A stretch of 34,636 nt of DNA, taken from JBQCEE01 sp051960575. GTDB taxonomy: Bacteria > Actinomycetota > Actinomycetes > Mycobacteriales > Jatrophihabitantaceae. This document shows positions 7,617-17,703 of this stretch, in pieces. How positions within the stretch are numbered: position 1 is the stretch's first letter; every line of letters starts with the position of its first letter. The notes below the pieces were generated by a model. That model worked only from the letters and a program-made list of their open reading frames with translations. It was not told the origin of the DNA and made no database searches. Made by a program: the position numbers and the translations under genes. Where the stretch lies: contig NZ_JBQCEE010000131.1 of NCBI RefSeq assembly GCF_051960575.1, forward strand, positions 1 to 34,636, in the 5' to 3' direction.

Positions 7617-7955
7617 CTAGCCCTGGCCACCGACGACGCGGTCGGGCCCGCGGCGGACGGACGACCAGTCGTCCAGGTGCACGACGATGCCCGGCTCGCC
7701 ACCGCGCCGACGACGGGCCGGCCGCCGGCGCGTGGGCACGCGGTGCTGCTCATGGGCAGGAGCGTCGGCGCTGTGCCGGAACGCCCCAAGGTGCAGCAGC
7801 AGGCCGAGCCCGGTACCGGCTGCCGCCAGCGCCGCCCAGAGCATCGGCGACCCGACCCGCAGGGCGATCGGGAGGCCGATCACCCAGACGCCGCCCACGA
7901 CGGCGGCGTGCGCGAGCAGCGACCGGCGGGCGTCGCGACGGGGCACCAACAGCAT
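7617..7955 (-). CDS. Small two-helix membrane protein, function unknown
   Basis: A 112-residue predicted protein. Two hydrophobic helices (about residues 15-33 and 38-58) are separated by a short turn and followed by a very Arg-rich cytoplasmic stretch (TRRRPARRRR) and a soluble tail. Small two-TM proteins of this kind often sit beside guaA in actinobacteria, and this one lies directly downstream of guaA on the same strand, 154 bp away. No clear Shine-Dalgarno precedes ATG 7955. The membrane part looks like real coding sequence; the Arg-rich tail is less certain. No function can be assigned. Confidence 0.55.
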   Translation of the reverse strand: MLLVPRRDARRSLLAHAAVVGGVWVIGLPIALRVGSPMLWAALAAAGTGLGLLLHLGAFRHSADAPAHEQHRVPTRRRPARRRRGGEPGIVVHLDDWSSVRRGPDRVVGGQG

Positions 7956-8109
7956 GCGACCAGCCTGCGGCCTGCACGCCGCGTCGTGGCAGGGCCGACC
8001 GTCACGTCCCGTCCCGGCCGCGCGACCCGAACGCTCGACCCGCCGACATGGTCACCAGCGGCGCGTCAGGACGACCATCTCGGGCGGTCGACGGTGCGAC
8101 GACGCGGGC

Positions 8110-9657
<1,548 letters not shown>

Positions 9658-9686
9658 GGGGGCAGTCTACGAAGCCCCGGGCGCCC

Positions 9687-10589
9687 CTACGGCCACGGGA
9701 ACCGGAACCCGCTCAGCTGTTCGCTGACGTCCCACAGCTTGCATGCCAACCCGACATCGGCGGCGAACGACGACCGCCGGGCCGGACCGATCGGCCCGCG
9801 CGACTCGCCGAAGCGCTGCGGGCCGGTGTACGAGCCCGGCTCGGCGACGGTGGCGGCGAACAGCGACGGCCGGGCGCCCGCCTTCGCCGACTGCAGCACG
9901 ATCGGCATGACGAGCGGCGCGAGGGTGCGCACGACGAGGCTGCCGCCCATGCCCTCGCGGTCCTTGAACAGCCCGGTGGACGAGACACCCGGGTGCGCGG
10001 CGACCGACACCAGCGGCAGCCCGCGCTCGGCCGCCTGCCGCTGCAGCTCGTCGGCGAACAGGATGTTGGCCAGCTTCGAGTTGTCGTAGAGGTGCCGCGC
10101 GTCGTAGCCCGGCCCGGCGCCGGCGTCGAGCACGTCGGCCCGGCCGCCGTGGTGCGCGATCGACGCCACGGTCACGACTCGCCCGCCGCCGCCCGCCGCC
10201 AGCAGATTCGGCAGCAGCGAGCCGGTGAGGACGAAGTGGCCCAGGTGGTTCGTCCCGAACTGCAGTTCGTGCCCCTCGGCGGTGGTCGCGCGCCTCGTCG
10301 GCGCCATGACGCCTGCGTTGTTGATCAGCACGTCGAGCGGGCCGTCCCACGCGGCGGCGAAGGCGCGCACCGACTCGAGCGAGGCAAGGTCGAGCCGGCG
10401 CACCGTGACGGCGCCGCGCACCGACCGCGCCACCCGCTCGCCCGCCTCGACCGAGCGGCACGCGATCGTCACGTCGGCGCCGTGCTCGGCGAGCGCCGCG
10501 GCCGTCCCGCGGCCGATGCCGCTGTTGCCGCCCGTCACCACGACGCGCCGCGCGGTCAGGTCGGGCAGGTCGCGCTCCGTCCAGCTCAT
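9687..10589 (-). CDS. Short-chain dehydrogenase/reductase, retinol-dehydrogenase-like
   Basis: A 300-residue classical SDR fold oxidoreductase. The NAD(P)-binding Rossmann motif is TGGNSGIG (residues 19-26), the structural NNAG motif is in DVLINNAGVMAP, and the active site is Ser in VTVASIAHH with YDNSK (Tyr-X3-Lys). Length and the insert after YxxxK match the retinol dehydrogenase/WW-oxidoreductase-like branch, whose bacterial substrates are mostly unknown. ATG 10589 gives the normal N-terminus; upstream in-frame codons run into the divergent corA promoter region and are not SDR-like. The gene lies 29 bp before guaA on the same strand and may be co-transcribed, but no functional link to GMP synthesis is evident. 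Confidence 0.88.
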   Translation of the reverse strand: MSWTERDLPDLTARRVVVTGGNSGIGRGTAAALAEHGADVTIACRSVEAGERVARSVRGAVTVRRLDLASLESVRAFAAAWDGPLDVLINNAGVMAPTRRATTAEGHELQFGTNHLGHFVLTGSLLPNLLAAGGGGRVVTVASIAHHGGRADVLDAGAGPGYDARHLYDNSKLANILFADELQRQAAERGLPLVSVAAHPGVSSTGLFKDREGMGGSLVVRTLAPLVMPIVLQSAKAGARPSLFAATVAEPGSYTGPQRFGESRGPIGPARRSSFAADVGLACKLWDVSEQLSGFRFPWP

Positions 10590-10658
10590 CCACCGAACGT
10601 ACTGGGAAAGTGCTGCGCGCCCTGATGCGCGAACGGTGCGAACGGACACACTGACCAC

Positions 10659-11654
10659 ATGAGCGAACCCCTCGGCTGCCTGGTGCGCACCCGGCTGTGG
10701 CGCAACGGCACGCTCGAGAAGGAGGACTTCCCGATCACGGAGCTGTCCGACCATCTCGACGAGCCCGACTGCGTCGTGTGGGCCGACATCCTGCGGCCGG
10801 ACGCCCACACCCTCGGTGTGCTCGGCACCGAACTCGCCCTCGACGACCACGCGATCGAGGACGCGGTGAGCGAGCACGAGCGGCCGAAGGCGATGCGCTA
10901 CCGCACGCACACGTTCCTCACGACGTACGCGCTGCGGCTCGAGGGCGCCGAGCTCGCGACGTCACGCATCTCGGCGTTCGCGATCAAGCGCGGCTTCATC
11001 ACGGTGCGCCTCGACGACGCCTTCGACATGGACGCGGTCGTGCGCGTATGGGAGGACAACGCCGACCTGATGAAGTACGGGCCGCGGGCGCTGGCCTACG
11101 GGTTGATGGACGTCGTGGTCGACGGCTACTTCGACTGCATCGGCTCGCTCGACGACCAGATCGAGGACCTCGAGGACGCGCTGTTCGAGGAGCGTCCGAG
11201 CACCGCGAACGGCGTGCAGCGCCAGACCTTCCAGCTGCGCAAGGCGCTCACCCGCTCACGCCGCGCGGTGCTGCCGATGCGCGAGGTCGTCGCGACGCTG
11301 ATGCACCGCACGGTCGACGGCGAGGGCGCCGTGCCCGAGCTGGCCCCGTACTACGAGGACCTCTACGACCACGTGCTGCGCGCGTCCGAGTGGACCGAGT
11401 CGTTGCGCGACATGGTGTCGTCGGTCTTCGAGACGACGCTGTCGCTGTCGGACGTGCGCATGAACACGATCATGAAGAAGCTGACGTCGTGGGCGGCGAT
11501 CATCGCCGTGCCGACCGCCGTCACCGGCTTCTTCGGCCAGAACGTGCCCTACCCCGGCTTCGGCCACTGGTCGGGCTTCGTCGCGTCCTGCGCCATCATG
11601 ATCGTCATCGCCCTCGTCCTCTACATCACCTTCCGGGCGAAGGACTGGCTGTAG
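10659..11654 (+). CDS. CorA-family divalent cation transporter with GQN instead of GMN
   Basis: A 331-residue protein of the CorA/ZntB family: a long soluble N-terminal alpha/beta and helical funnel domain (about 1-270) followed by two C-terminal membrane helices (about 272-292 and 302-322) and a basic tail FRAKDWL. The pore-loop signature in CorA is GMN; here the equivalent residues 293-295 are Gly-Gln-Asn in TGFFGQNVPYPGF. I recall this variant from other actinobacterial members, so ion selectivity may differ from Mg2+. Start ATG 10659 has no visible Shine-Dalgarno. The gene converges on fbiC with only 16 bp between stops. Confidence 0.85.
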   Translation: MSEPLGCLVRTRLWRNGTLEKEDFPITELSDHLDEPDCVVWADILRPDAHTLGVLGTELALDDHAIEDAVSEHERPKAMRYRTHTFLTTYALRLEGAELATSRISAFAIKRGFITVRLDDAFDMDAVVRVWEDNADLMKYGPRALAYGLMDVVVDGYFDCIGSLDDQIEDLEDALFEERPSTANGVQRQTFQLRKALTRSRRAVLPMREVVATLMHRTVDGEGAVPELAPYYEDLYDHVLRASEWTESLRDMVSSVFETTLSLSDVRMNTIMKKLTSWAAIIAVPTAVTGFFGQNVPYPGFGHWSGFVASCAIMIVIALVLYITFRAKDWL

Positions 11655-11670
11655 CCCGGTTGCCGGACGG

Positions 11671-14202
11671 TCAGGCGGTGAGCGAGGGCAGCGTGCCGGT
11701 GAAGCGGGCCGCGGCGGCGAGGCGCTCGGCGGGGACGACCGAGTAGTCGGTCATCCGCTGCCGGGCGACGCGGCCGGGCAGGCCGCCGACGATCTCCTCG
11801 AGCTGCGCGACGGTCTTGGCCGAGCCGTGCTGCGAGCCGGCCATGCGCGAGATCGTCTCCTCCATCAGCGTGCCGCCGAGGTCGTTCACGCCGCCGCGCA
11901 GCACCTCGCGGCAGCCGTCGACGCCGAGCTTCACCCACGAGCACTGGATGTTGTCGATCCGGCCGTGCAGCAGGATGCGCGCCATCGCGTGCACGACGCG
12001 GTTCTCGCGCTGCGTCGGCCCCGGACGCGCCACGCCGGCCAGGTAGATCGGCGCGTTGGTGTGGATGAACGGCAGCCCGACGAACTCGGTGAACCCGCCC
12101 GTCTCGTCCTGGATGCGGGCGAGCGTGCGGAAGTGCCCGAGCCAGTGCGACGGGTTGTCGACGTGGCCGTACATCATCGTCGAGCTCGAGCGCAGCCCCA
12201 CCTGGTGCGCGGTCGTGATGACCTCGATCCAGGTGGACGCGGGCAGCTTGCCCTTCGTCAGCAGCCAGCGCACGTCGTCGTCGAGGATCTCGGCGGCCGT
12301 GCCGGGGATCGAGTCGAGCCCGGCCTCCTTCGCCGCCTTCAGCCACTCGCGGATCGACAGGCCCGTACGCGATGCGCCGTTCACGACCTCCATCGGGCTG
12401 AACGCGTGCACGTGCATGCCCGGCACGCGGCTCTTCACCTCGCGCGCGATGTCGAAGTAGGCCGTGCCGGGCAGGTCGGGGTGGATGCCGCCCTGCATGC
12501 AGACCTCGGTGGCGCCGAGCGCCCACGCCTCCTCGGCCCGCTGCCCGACCTCGGCCAGCGAGAGCGTGTACGCGTCGGCGTCGGTGCGCCGCTGCGCGAA
12601 GGCGCAGAAGCGGCAGCCGGTGTAGCAGACGTTGGTGAAGTTGATGTTCCGGTTGACGACGTAGGTGACGTCGGGGCCCACGACCGACGCGCGGAGCGAG
12701 TCGGCGAGCGCGCACACCGCGTCCAGCTCGGCGCCGTCGGCGAGCATCAGCGCCATCGCGTCGGTGTCGGACAGCGAACCCGGGTCGCGCTCGGCCGCGC
12801 GCAGCGCGCTGAGCACGTCGGCGTCGAGCCGCACCGGCGCACCGGTGCGCAGCGCCTCGGCCCGCACGGCGTCCCAGTCGCCGTAGACCGAGTCGCAGTC
12901 CTCGCGCCGGTCGCTCGTGCGGCCGGTCGTGTCGATGGACGTGTGCAGGTCGACGCGGCCCGCCGACTGCCACGCGTCCTCGGCCACCTGCCACGGCCGC
13001 ACCTCGACCACCGCTGCGGGGTCCGCGAGCCCGTCCTCGCCCGCCAGCGCCGCGACGTGCGGCAGCACGCGCGGGTCGAGCCACGGCTCGCCCGCCTGCA
13101 CGTACGGCGGGTACACGGTGAGCCGCTCGACGAGCCGGAACCCCGCGGCCGCCGACGCCTCGGCCAGCAGATCGATCTGCGGCCACGGCCGCTCGGGGTT
13201 CACGTGGTCGGGCGTCAGCGGCGACACCCCGCCCCAGTCGTCGATGCCCGCCCGCAACAAGAGCGAGAACTCGTCACCGATGAGATTCGGCGGCGCCTGG
13301 ATGCGCATGCGCGGCCCGAGCACCAACCGCGCCACGGCCACCGTCGCGGCGAGCTCGGCCAGTTCGGCGTCGGGCATGCGCGCCATCGCGGTGTCGGGCT
13401 TGGCGCGGAAGTTCTGGACGATCACTTCCTGGATGCCGTCGTACTGTCGGGCGATCCGCCGGATCGCGAACAGCGCGTCGGCCCGCTCGGCCGGCGTCTC
13501 GCCGATGCCGATGAGGATGCCGGTGGTGAACGGGATGTTCGAGCGGCCGGCGTCCTCGAGCACGCGCAGCCGCACGACGGGTTCCTTGTCGGGCGAGCCG
13601 AAGTGCGGGCCGCCCTGCTCGAACAGCCGCTGCGAGGTCGTCTCGAGCATCATGCCCATCGACGGCGCCACCGGCTTGAGCCGCTGCAGCTCCTGCCAGC
13701 TCATGACCCCGGGGTTCAGGTGCGGCAGCAGCCCGGTCTCTTCGAGCACGCGGATCGCCATCGCCCGCACGTAGGCGAGCGTCGAGTCGTAGCCGTGCGC
13801 GTCGAGCCACTCGCGCGCCGCCGGCCAGCGGTCCTCGGGCCGGTCACCGAGGGTGAACAGCGCCTCCTTGCAGCCCATCGCCGCGCCCTCGCGGGCGATG
13901 GCCAGCACCTCGTCCGGCGACAGGAACGCGGCGGGCAGCCGGTTCGGCGTGGTCGCGAACGTGCAGTAGTGGCACCGGTCGCGGCACAGCCGGGTGAGCG
14001 GGATGAACACCTTTCGCGAGTAGGTGACGACGCCCGGCCGCCCCGCGTCGGCGAGGCCCTGGTCGCGCACCCGCGCGGCGGACGTGAGCAGGTCGTCGAG
14101 CGCGTCGCCCCGCGCCGAGAGCAGGATCTCGGCCTCGGTGACGTCGAGCGCGACGCCGTCGCGAGCCCGCCGCAGTGCGCGACGCGTTGCAGAGTCGATC
14201 AC
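11671..14202 (-). CDS. fbiC: FO synthase, fused CofG-CofH (FbiC)
   Basis: An 843-residue bifunctional radical-SAM enzyme that makes 7,8-didemethyl-8-hydroxy-5-deazariboflavin (FO), the chromophore of coenzyme F420, from tyrosine and 5-amino-6-ribitylamino-uracil. The N-terminal CofG half has its 4Fe-4S motif CRDRCHYC (CX3CX2C) near residue 75. The C-terminal CofH half has CYTGCRFC near residue 533, preceded by NRNINFTNV. The size is that of the fused actinobacterial FbiC. The start is GTG 14202 with GAGGAAG upstream. It is 72 bp downstream of fgd on the same strand, which groups F420 synthesis with F420 use. Confidence 0.96.
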   Translation of the reverse strand: MIDSATRRALRRARDGVALDVTEAEILLSARGDALDDLLTSAARVRDQGLADAGRPGVVTYSRKVFIPLTRLCRDRCHYCTFATTPNRLPAAFLSPDEVLAIAREGAAMGCKEALFTLGDRPEDRWPAAREWLDAHGYDSTLAYVRAMAIRVLEETGLLPHLNPGVMSWQELQRLKPVAPSMGMMLETTSQRLFEQGGPHFGSPDKEPVVRLRVLEDAGRSNIPFTTGILIGIGETPAERADALFAIRRIARQYDGIQEVIVQNFRAKPDTAMARMPDAELAELAATVAVARLVLGPRMRIQAPPNLIGDEFSLLLRAGIDDWGGVSPLTPDHVNPERPWPQIDLLAEASAAAGFRLVERLTVYPPYVQAGEPWLDPRVLPHVAALAGEDGLADPAAVVEVRPWQVAEDAWQSAGRVDLHTSIDTTGRTSDRREDCDSVYGDWDAVRAEALRTGAPVRLDADVLSALRAAERDPGSLSDTDAMALMLADGAELDAVCALADSLRASVVGPDVTYVVNRNINFTNVCYTGCRFCAFAQRRTDADAYTLSLAEVGQRAEEAWALGATEVCMQGGIHPDLPGTAYFDIAREVKSRVPGMHVHAFSPMEVVNGASRTGLSIREWLKAAKEAGLDSIPGTAAEILDDDVRWLLTKGKLPASTWIEVITTAHQVGLRSSSTMMYGHVDNPSHWLGHFRTLARIQDETGGFTEFVGLPFIHTNAPIYLAGVARPGPTQRENRVVHAMARILLHGRIDNIQCSWVKLGVDGCREVLRGGVNDLGGTLMEETISRMAGSQHGSAKTVAQLEEIVGGLPGRVARQRMTDYSVVPAERLAAAARFTGTLPSLTA

Positions 14203-14274
14203 GTCTTCCTCGCGTCCGGTCGGTTCAGGTGGTGCAGATCGACCCTACGCGAGGAGCACCTGGTCGTGGACGGG

Positions 14275-15279
14275 TCACCGATTCCGCAACCGCGGCAGGA
14301 TCTCGTCGCCGTAGAGCCGCAGGAACTTCTCCTGGTCGGGCCCGGGCGCGTGGAACACCAGGTGGGTGAACCCGTAGTCGAGGTACTTGGCGATCTGCTC
14401 GACGTGCTCGTCCGGGTCGGTCGAGACGATGAACCGCTTCGCCGTCTGCTCGGTCGACAGCTCGTCGGCGAGCCGCTGCATCTCGACGGGGTCCTCGACG
14501 CCCGCCTTCTGCTCGGCCGACAGCCCGAGCGCGCCCCAGAACCGGGTCGCCTCCATCGCGGCCTCGCGGTCGTGGTCGAAGCTGACCTTCACCTCGATCA
14601 TGAGGTCGAGGTCGTCGACGTTCCGCTCGGCCTTCTCGGCACCCTCGCGGACGGCGGGCAGCAACGTCTCGGTGTAGAGCGCCTCGCCCTTGCCGGACGT
14701 CGTGATGAAGCCGTCGCCGGCGCGACCGGCGTAGCGGGTGGCCGCCGGGCCGGACGCCGCCAGGTAGAGCGGCACCGGGTGCTCGGGCTTGTCGTAGATC
14801 GTCGCCTTGTCGGTGCGGTAGTACTCGCCCTCGAAGGTGACGCGGTCCTCGGTCCAGAGCCGCTTGATGAGGCGGACGGCCTCGCGGAACCGCGCGAACC
14901 GCTCCTTGCCCTCGGGCCACTCGATGCCGAGCGCCGACTCGTTCAGCGACTCGCCCGTGCCCATGCCGAGCACGATGCGTCCCTCGTAGAGGCAGCCGAG
15001 CGTCGCGAACGCCTGCGCGACGATGCCCGGGTGGTAGCGGAACGTCGGCGTGAGCACCGACGTGCCCATCGTGATCCGCTCGGTGTGCGCGCCGAGGGCG
15101 GCCAGCCAGGTCATCGCGAACGGCGCGTGGCCGCCGTCGTGCCGCCACGGCTGCAGGTGGTCGCTGACGAACACCGAGTCGAAGCCGCACTCCTCGGCCA
15201 GCACCCCGTACCGCAGCAGCTCCTTCGGGGCGAACTGCTCGTTCGATGCCTTGTAGCCGAAGCGGATCGGCGGTGTCAT
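14275..15279 (-). CDS. fgd: F420-dependent glucose-6-phosphate dehydrogenase
   Basis: A 334-residue luciferase-like TIM-barrel protein (LLM family) that oxidises glucose-6-phosphate to 6-phosphogluconolactone while reducing F420. It matches M. tuberculosis FGD1 along its length as I remember it: GYKASNEQFAPKEL at the N-terminus, SDHLQPWRHDGGHAPF, TSVLTPTFRYHPG, GMGTGESLNE and AGDGFITTSGKGEALY. The active-site residues His40, Trp44 and Glu109 of FGD1 correspond to His41, Trp45 and Glu110 here. ATG 15279 has GGAGGA upstream and overlaps the TGA of guaB3 (ATGA), so it is translationally coupled to it. It provides reduced F420 for F420-dependent reductases; the cofactor's chromophore is made by FbiC next door. 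Confidence 0.93.
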   Translation of the reverse strand: MTPPIRFGYKASNEQFAPKELLRYGVLAEECGFDSVFVSDHLQPWRHDGGHAPFAMTWLAALGAHTERITMGTSVLTPTFRYHPGIVAQAFATLGCLYEGRIVLGMGTGESLNESALGIEWPEGKERFARFREAVRLIKRLWTEDRVTFEGEYYRTDKATIYDKPEHPVPLYLAASGPAATRYAGRAGDGFITTSGKGEALYTETLLPAVREGAEKAERNVDDLDLMIEVKVSFDHDREAAMEATRFWGALGLSAEQKAGVEDPVEMQRLADELSTEQTAKRFIVSTDPDEHVEQIAKYLDYGFTHLVFHAPGPDQEKFLRLYGDEILPRLRNR

Positions 15280-16403
15280 GTGCGTCCTCCGGAGACGATG
15301 AGCTCGGCCTTCTGGAATTCCTTCACCGTCGAGTATCCGCACTTGCCCATGACGCGCCGGAGCGCGCCGAAGAGGTTCCGCTCGCCTGACGGGTCGGCCG
15401 TCGGCCCCACGAGGAGCTCCTCGAGCGACGGCGCCTCGGCGTCGGTGGCGAAGTCGACGACGGCCGATCGCGGGACGCGGGGATGCCCGGCGGTGCTGTC
15501 CCAGTACCGCCCGCCGCCCGGCGACCCGGCCGCGACGGCGAGCGGCTCGCCCAGCATCACCGCGTCGGCGCCGCAGGCGATCGCCTTGGCGACGTCGCCG
15601 CCGGTGCCGATGTCGCCGTAGGCGATGAGGTGCACGTACCGGCCGCCGGTCTCGTCCAGGTAGTCACGGCGGGCTGCCGCGGCGTCGATCAGGGCCGTCG
15701 CCATCGGCACGTCGATGCCGAGCATGCGGTGCGTCGTCGAGCCGAGATGGCCGCCGTAGCCGATCACCACGCCGGCGGCGCCGGTGCGCATGAGGTGCAG
15801 CGCGGTCTGGTAGTTCGAGACGCCGCCGACGATCACCGGGATGTCGAGGTCGGCGATGAAGGTCTTGAGGTTGAGCCCGGGCTCGTGGCCCTGCATCACG
15901 TGCTCGGCCGAGATGACCGTGCCGAGGATGACGAGCAGGTCGACGCCCGCGGCCAGCACCGTCGGCGCCAGCTCGGCGGTGTGCTGGGGTGAGAGGCGCA
16001 CGGCCACGCGGCCGCCACCGGCCCGCATCTCGCGGATGCGCCGGGTCAGCAGGTCCGGCGACACCGGCTCGGCGTAGAGCGACTGCAGGGCGGCGTTGTC
16101 GAGCGGCCCGGCGCCGAGGGCGGCCAGCCGGTCGGCGGCGTCCTCGTACCGCGTCCAGACGCCCTCGCCGTCGAGCACGGCGAGGCCGCCCAGCCGCTCC
16201 ACCTCGGCGACCGTCGACGGCGCGACGACCGCGTCGGACGGCGCGGCGAGCAGCGGCAGGTCGAACGTGTGCGCGTCGATCTGCCAGGTCGTCGACACGA
16301 CGGCCGACCCACGGGTGCGCCGTGTCGGCACCAGGGCGATGTCGTCGAGGTGGTACCCGCGGCGGGCGCTGCGGCCCAGCCCGATCTCGACCGTGTCCGG
16401 CAT
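15276..16403 (-). CDS. guaB3: GuaB3-family IMP dehydrogenase-related protein
   Basis: A 375-residue single-domain TIM-barrel protein of the IMPDH/GMP reductase superfamily without CBS domains, matching the actinobacterial GuaB3 subfamily: start DTVEIGLGRSARRGYHLDDIALVPTRRTR, core GGVSNYQTALHLMRTGAAGVVIGYG, and C-terminal end GALRRVMGKCGYSTVKEFQKAELIV. The loop that holds the catalytic Cys in IMPDH (SICTT) reads GSTTHRML here, so that Cys is absent and ordinary IMPDH chemistry is doubtful. A GMP-reductase-like or other purine role is possible. Start ATG 16403 has GAGGGAG upstream. Its stop overlaps the start of fgd, so it leads a guaB3-fgd-fbiC operon. Confidence 0.88.
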   Translation of the reverse strand: MPDTVEIGLGRSARRGYHLDDIALVPTRRTRGSAVVSTTWQIDAHTFDLPLLAAPSDAVVAPSTVAEVERLGGLAVLDGEGVWTRYEDAADRLAALGAGPLDNAALQSLYAEPVSPDLLTRRIREMRAGGGRVAVRLSPQHTAELAPTVLAAGVDLLVILGTVISAEHVMQGHEPGLNLKTFIADLDIPVIVGGVSNYQTALHLMRTGAAGVVIGYGGHLGSTTHRMLGIDVPMATALIDAAAARRDYLDETGGRYVHLIAYGDIGTGGDVAKAIACGADAVMLGEPLAVAAGSPGGGRYWDSTAGHPRVPRSAVVDFATDAEAPSLEELLVGPTADPSGERNLFGALRRVMGKCGYSTVKEFQKAELIVSGGRT

Positions 16404-16563
16404 GTGCGACTCCCTCGGCTCGCGTCCCCGGGGCCCAGCTTTCCGCATCGGCCGGCCGCGGACGACGGCGCCCCGCACCCGGCCGCCTCGCGGCGGCTCC
16501 CGGACGGGCTCCGGATGACCCTCGAACGACGCCCGGCGGACCGATGATCATTTCGTCCCGATT

Positions 16564-16583
16564 CGCGGGACTTTCGACCTTCC
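16564..16583 (+). promoter_or_regulatory. Dos-box-like site upstream of DevR-like regulator
   Basis: The 20-mer contains GGGACTTTCGACC, which fits the relaxed DosR/DevR consensus GGGACTTTNGNCC but not the full palindrome. It lies about 300 bp before the DevR-like gene and about 160 bp before guaB3. It overlaps GTCCCG-N5-CGGGAC at 16555-16571. Autoregulation through Dos boxes is known for mycobacterial devR; here it is an inference from one partial match. Confidence 0.3.
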
Positions 16584-16592
16584 GCCTCGGTC

Positions 16593-16625
16593 CCTCCGTC
16601 CGTGGAACGCACCGACGGACGGAGG
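16593..16625. repeat. 11-bp perfect inverted repeat
   Basis: CCTCCGTCCGT (16593-16603) and ACGGACGGAGG (16615-16625) are perfect inverted copies with an 11-bp spacer. In the guaB3/response-regulator intergenic region this could be an operator or a leader hairpin. No poly-T follows on either strand, so a terminator is unlikely. Confidence 0.5.
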
Positions 16626-16880
16626 ATTCTTGGGACGTCGCACCGGATCGTGCTCGCCAGGGTCGCATGACCCTGCCGGGCCTTGTTCCGGGCCTGGTCG
16701 CCGGCGCCGCGGGGGTGGTCCGGCGACGACACAGGTGCCGCGGTGCCGCCCGGGGTCCCCCATCCCCGGTGCGGCGCCGCCACCTGCAACGGCGCACCTC
16801 TTCGCCTTCCGGCGCGTTCGGGGCCACAATGACTTGCCGACAGCGGCATGCGACCAGCCCCGACCCGGAGGCCACCACCT

Positions 16881-17537
16881 GTGACGAGCGCGCCCACCAC
16901 GCCCATCCGCCTCTTCCTGCTCGACGACCACGAGATCGTGCGTCGCGGGCTGGCCGACCTCTTGAACTCCGAGGCCGACCTCGAGGTGGTCGCCGAGGCG
17001 AGCACGTGCGACGAGGCGTTGCGCCGCATGCCGGCCGTGCTGCCGGATGTCGCGATCCTCGACGGGCGCCTGCCCGACGGCAGCGGGATCGAGGTCTGCC
17101 GGCAGATCCGCGAGCAGCACCCCGAGGTGCGCTGCCTGATCCTCACGTCCTACGACGACGACGACGCGATCTTCGACGCGGTGCTGGCTGGTGCGTCCGG
17201 CTACGTGCTGAAGCAGATCCGCAGCAGCAACCTCATCGAGGCGGTGCGCCAGGTCGCCGCCGGGCAGTCACTGCTCGACCCGTCGGTCACCGCGCGCGTG
17301 CTGCAGCGCATCCGCGACGGCAAGCGCGAGGACGAGCGGCTCGCCACCCTGAACGCGCAGGAGCGCAAGATCCTCGTCCTCATCGCCGAGGGGCTCACGA
17401 ACCGGCAGATCGGCGAGCGCCTGTTCATCGCCGAGAAGACGGTGAAGAACAACGTCTCGAGCCTGCTCAGCAAGCTCGGCATGCAGCGCCGCACCCAGGC
17501 CGCCGTCTTCGGCGCCACGCTGAACGACCAGCTCTAG
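16881..17537 (+). CDS. DevR/DosR-like response regulator (NarL family)
   Basis: A 218-residue regulator with an N-terminal receiver domain and a C-terminal LuxR-type helix-turn-helix. Receiver residues are intact: acidic pair Asp15/Asp16, phosphoacceptor Asp61 (AILDGRLPDG), Thr89 and Lys111 (SGYVLKQI). The output domain includes LNAQERKILVLIAEGLTNRQIGERLF and ends with a KLGMQRRTQAAVF stretch. Phrases such as DDHEVVRRGL, RLPDGxGIE, RCLILTSY and ERRTQAAVFA in mycobacterial DevR match closely, so it is probably a DevR-type regulator (hypoxia/NO response there). GTG 16881 follows GGAG at about 10 bases; the receiver begins soon after. No kinase gene is adjacent, so it is an orphan in this window. 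Confidence 0.88.
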   Translation: MTSAPTTPIRLFLLDDHEIVRRGLADLLNSEADLEVVAEASTCDEALRRMPAVLPDVAILDGRLPDGSGIEVCRQIREQHPEVRCLILTSYDDDDAIFDAVLAGASGYVLKQIRSSNLIEAVRQVAAGQSLLDPSVTARVLQRIRDGKREDERLATLNAQERKILVLIAEGLTNRQIGERLFIAEKTVKNNVSSLLSKLGMQRRTQAAVFGATLNDQL

Positions 17538-17703
17538 ACGGGGTCGTTCGACCTGCCCGCAACAGGTCGTCGCGCACGTCCGCCGGCATGTCGGGTGCCC
17601 GCATGATGAGCGGGCGACGGGGATCATCCCCCAGACACTCCCCCAGGGTCTGGGCCACCGCCGAGCCGTAACAGGACTGCGACACGGCCCATCCCATTCG
17701 CCG

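Larger units (their letters stand above)
16404..16880. other. 477-bp intergenic region, divergent promoters
   Basis: No convincing gene lies between the starts of guaB3 (-) and the response regulator (+). It should hold promoters for both. Visible structures are GTCCCG-N5-CGGGAC (16555-16571), a Dos-box-like site overlapping it (16564-16583), an 11-bp perfect inverted repeat at 16593-16625, and AGGGTC-N4-GACCCT at 16659-16674. The remaining sequence is GC-rich with no other clear signal. Confidence 0.6.

Noticed and set aside
9658..9670. Confident leaderless promoter for guaA
   Set aside because: TAGACT lies close to the ATG, but no -35-like sequence is found at 16-18 bp, so I mention it only within the guaA entry.
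11827..15621. A 1264-codon open frame on the + strand
   Set aside because: It runs antisense through fbiC, fgd and part of guaB3. Its composition is Arg/Gly/Asp/Val-rich and domain-free, a usual third-position GC artefact.
16627..16644. Second Dos box (TTGGGACGTCGCACC)
   Set aside because: Only the GGGAC half fits; the centre and the second half do not match the consensus.
16630..16884. Short open frame upstream of the DevR-like regulator
   Set aside because: The product is Gly/Arg/Pro-rich without structure, it has no ribosome binding site, and it overlaps the regulator's translation start region.
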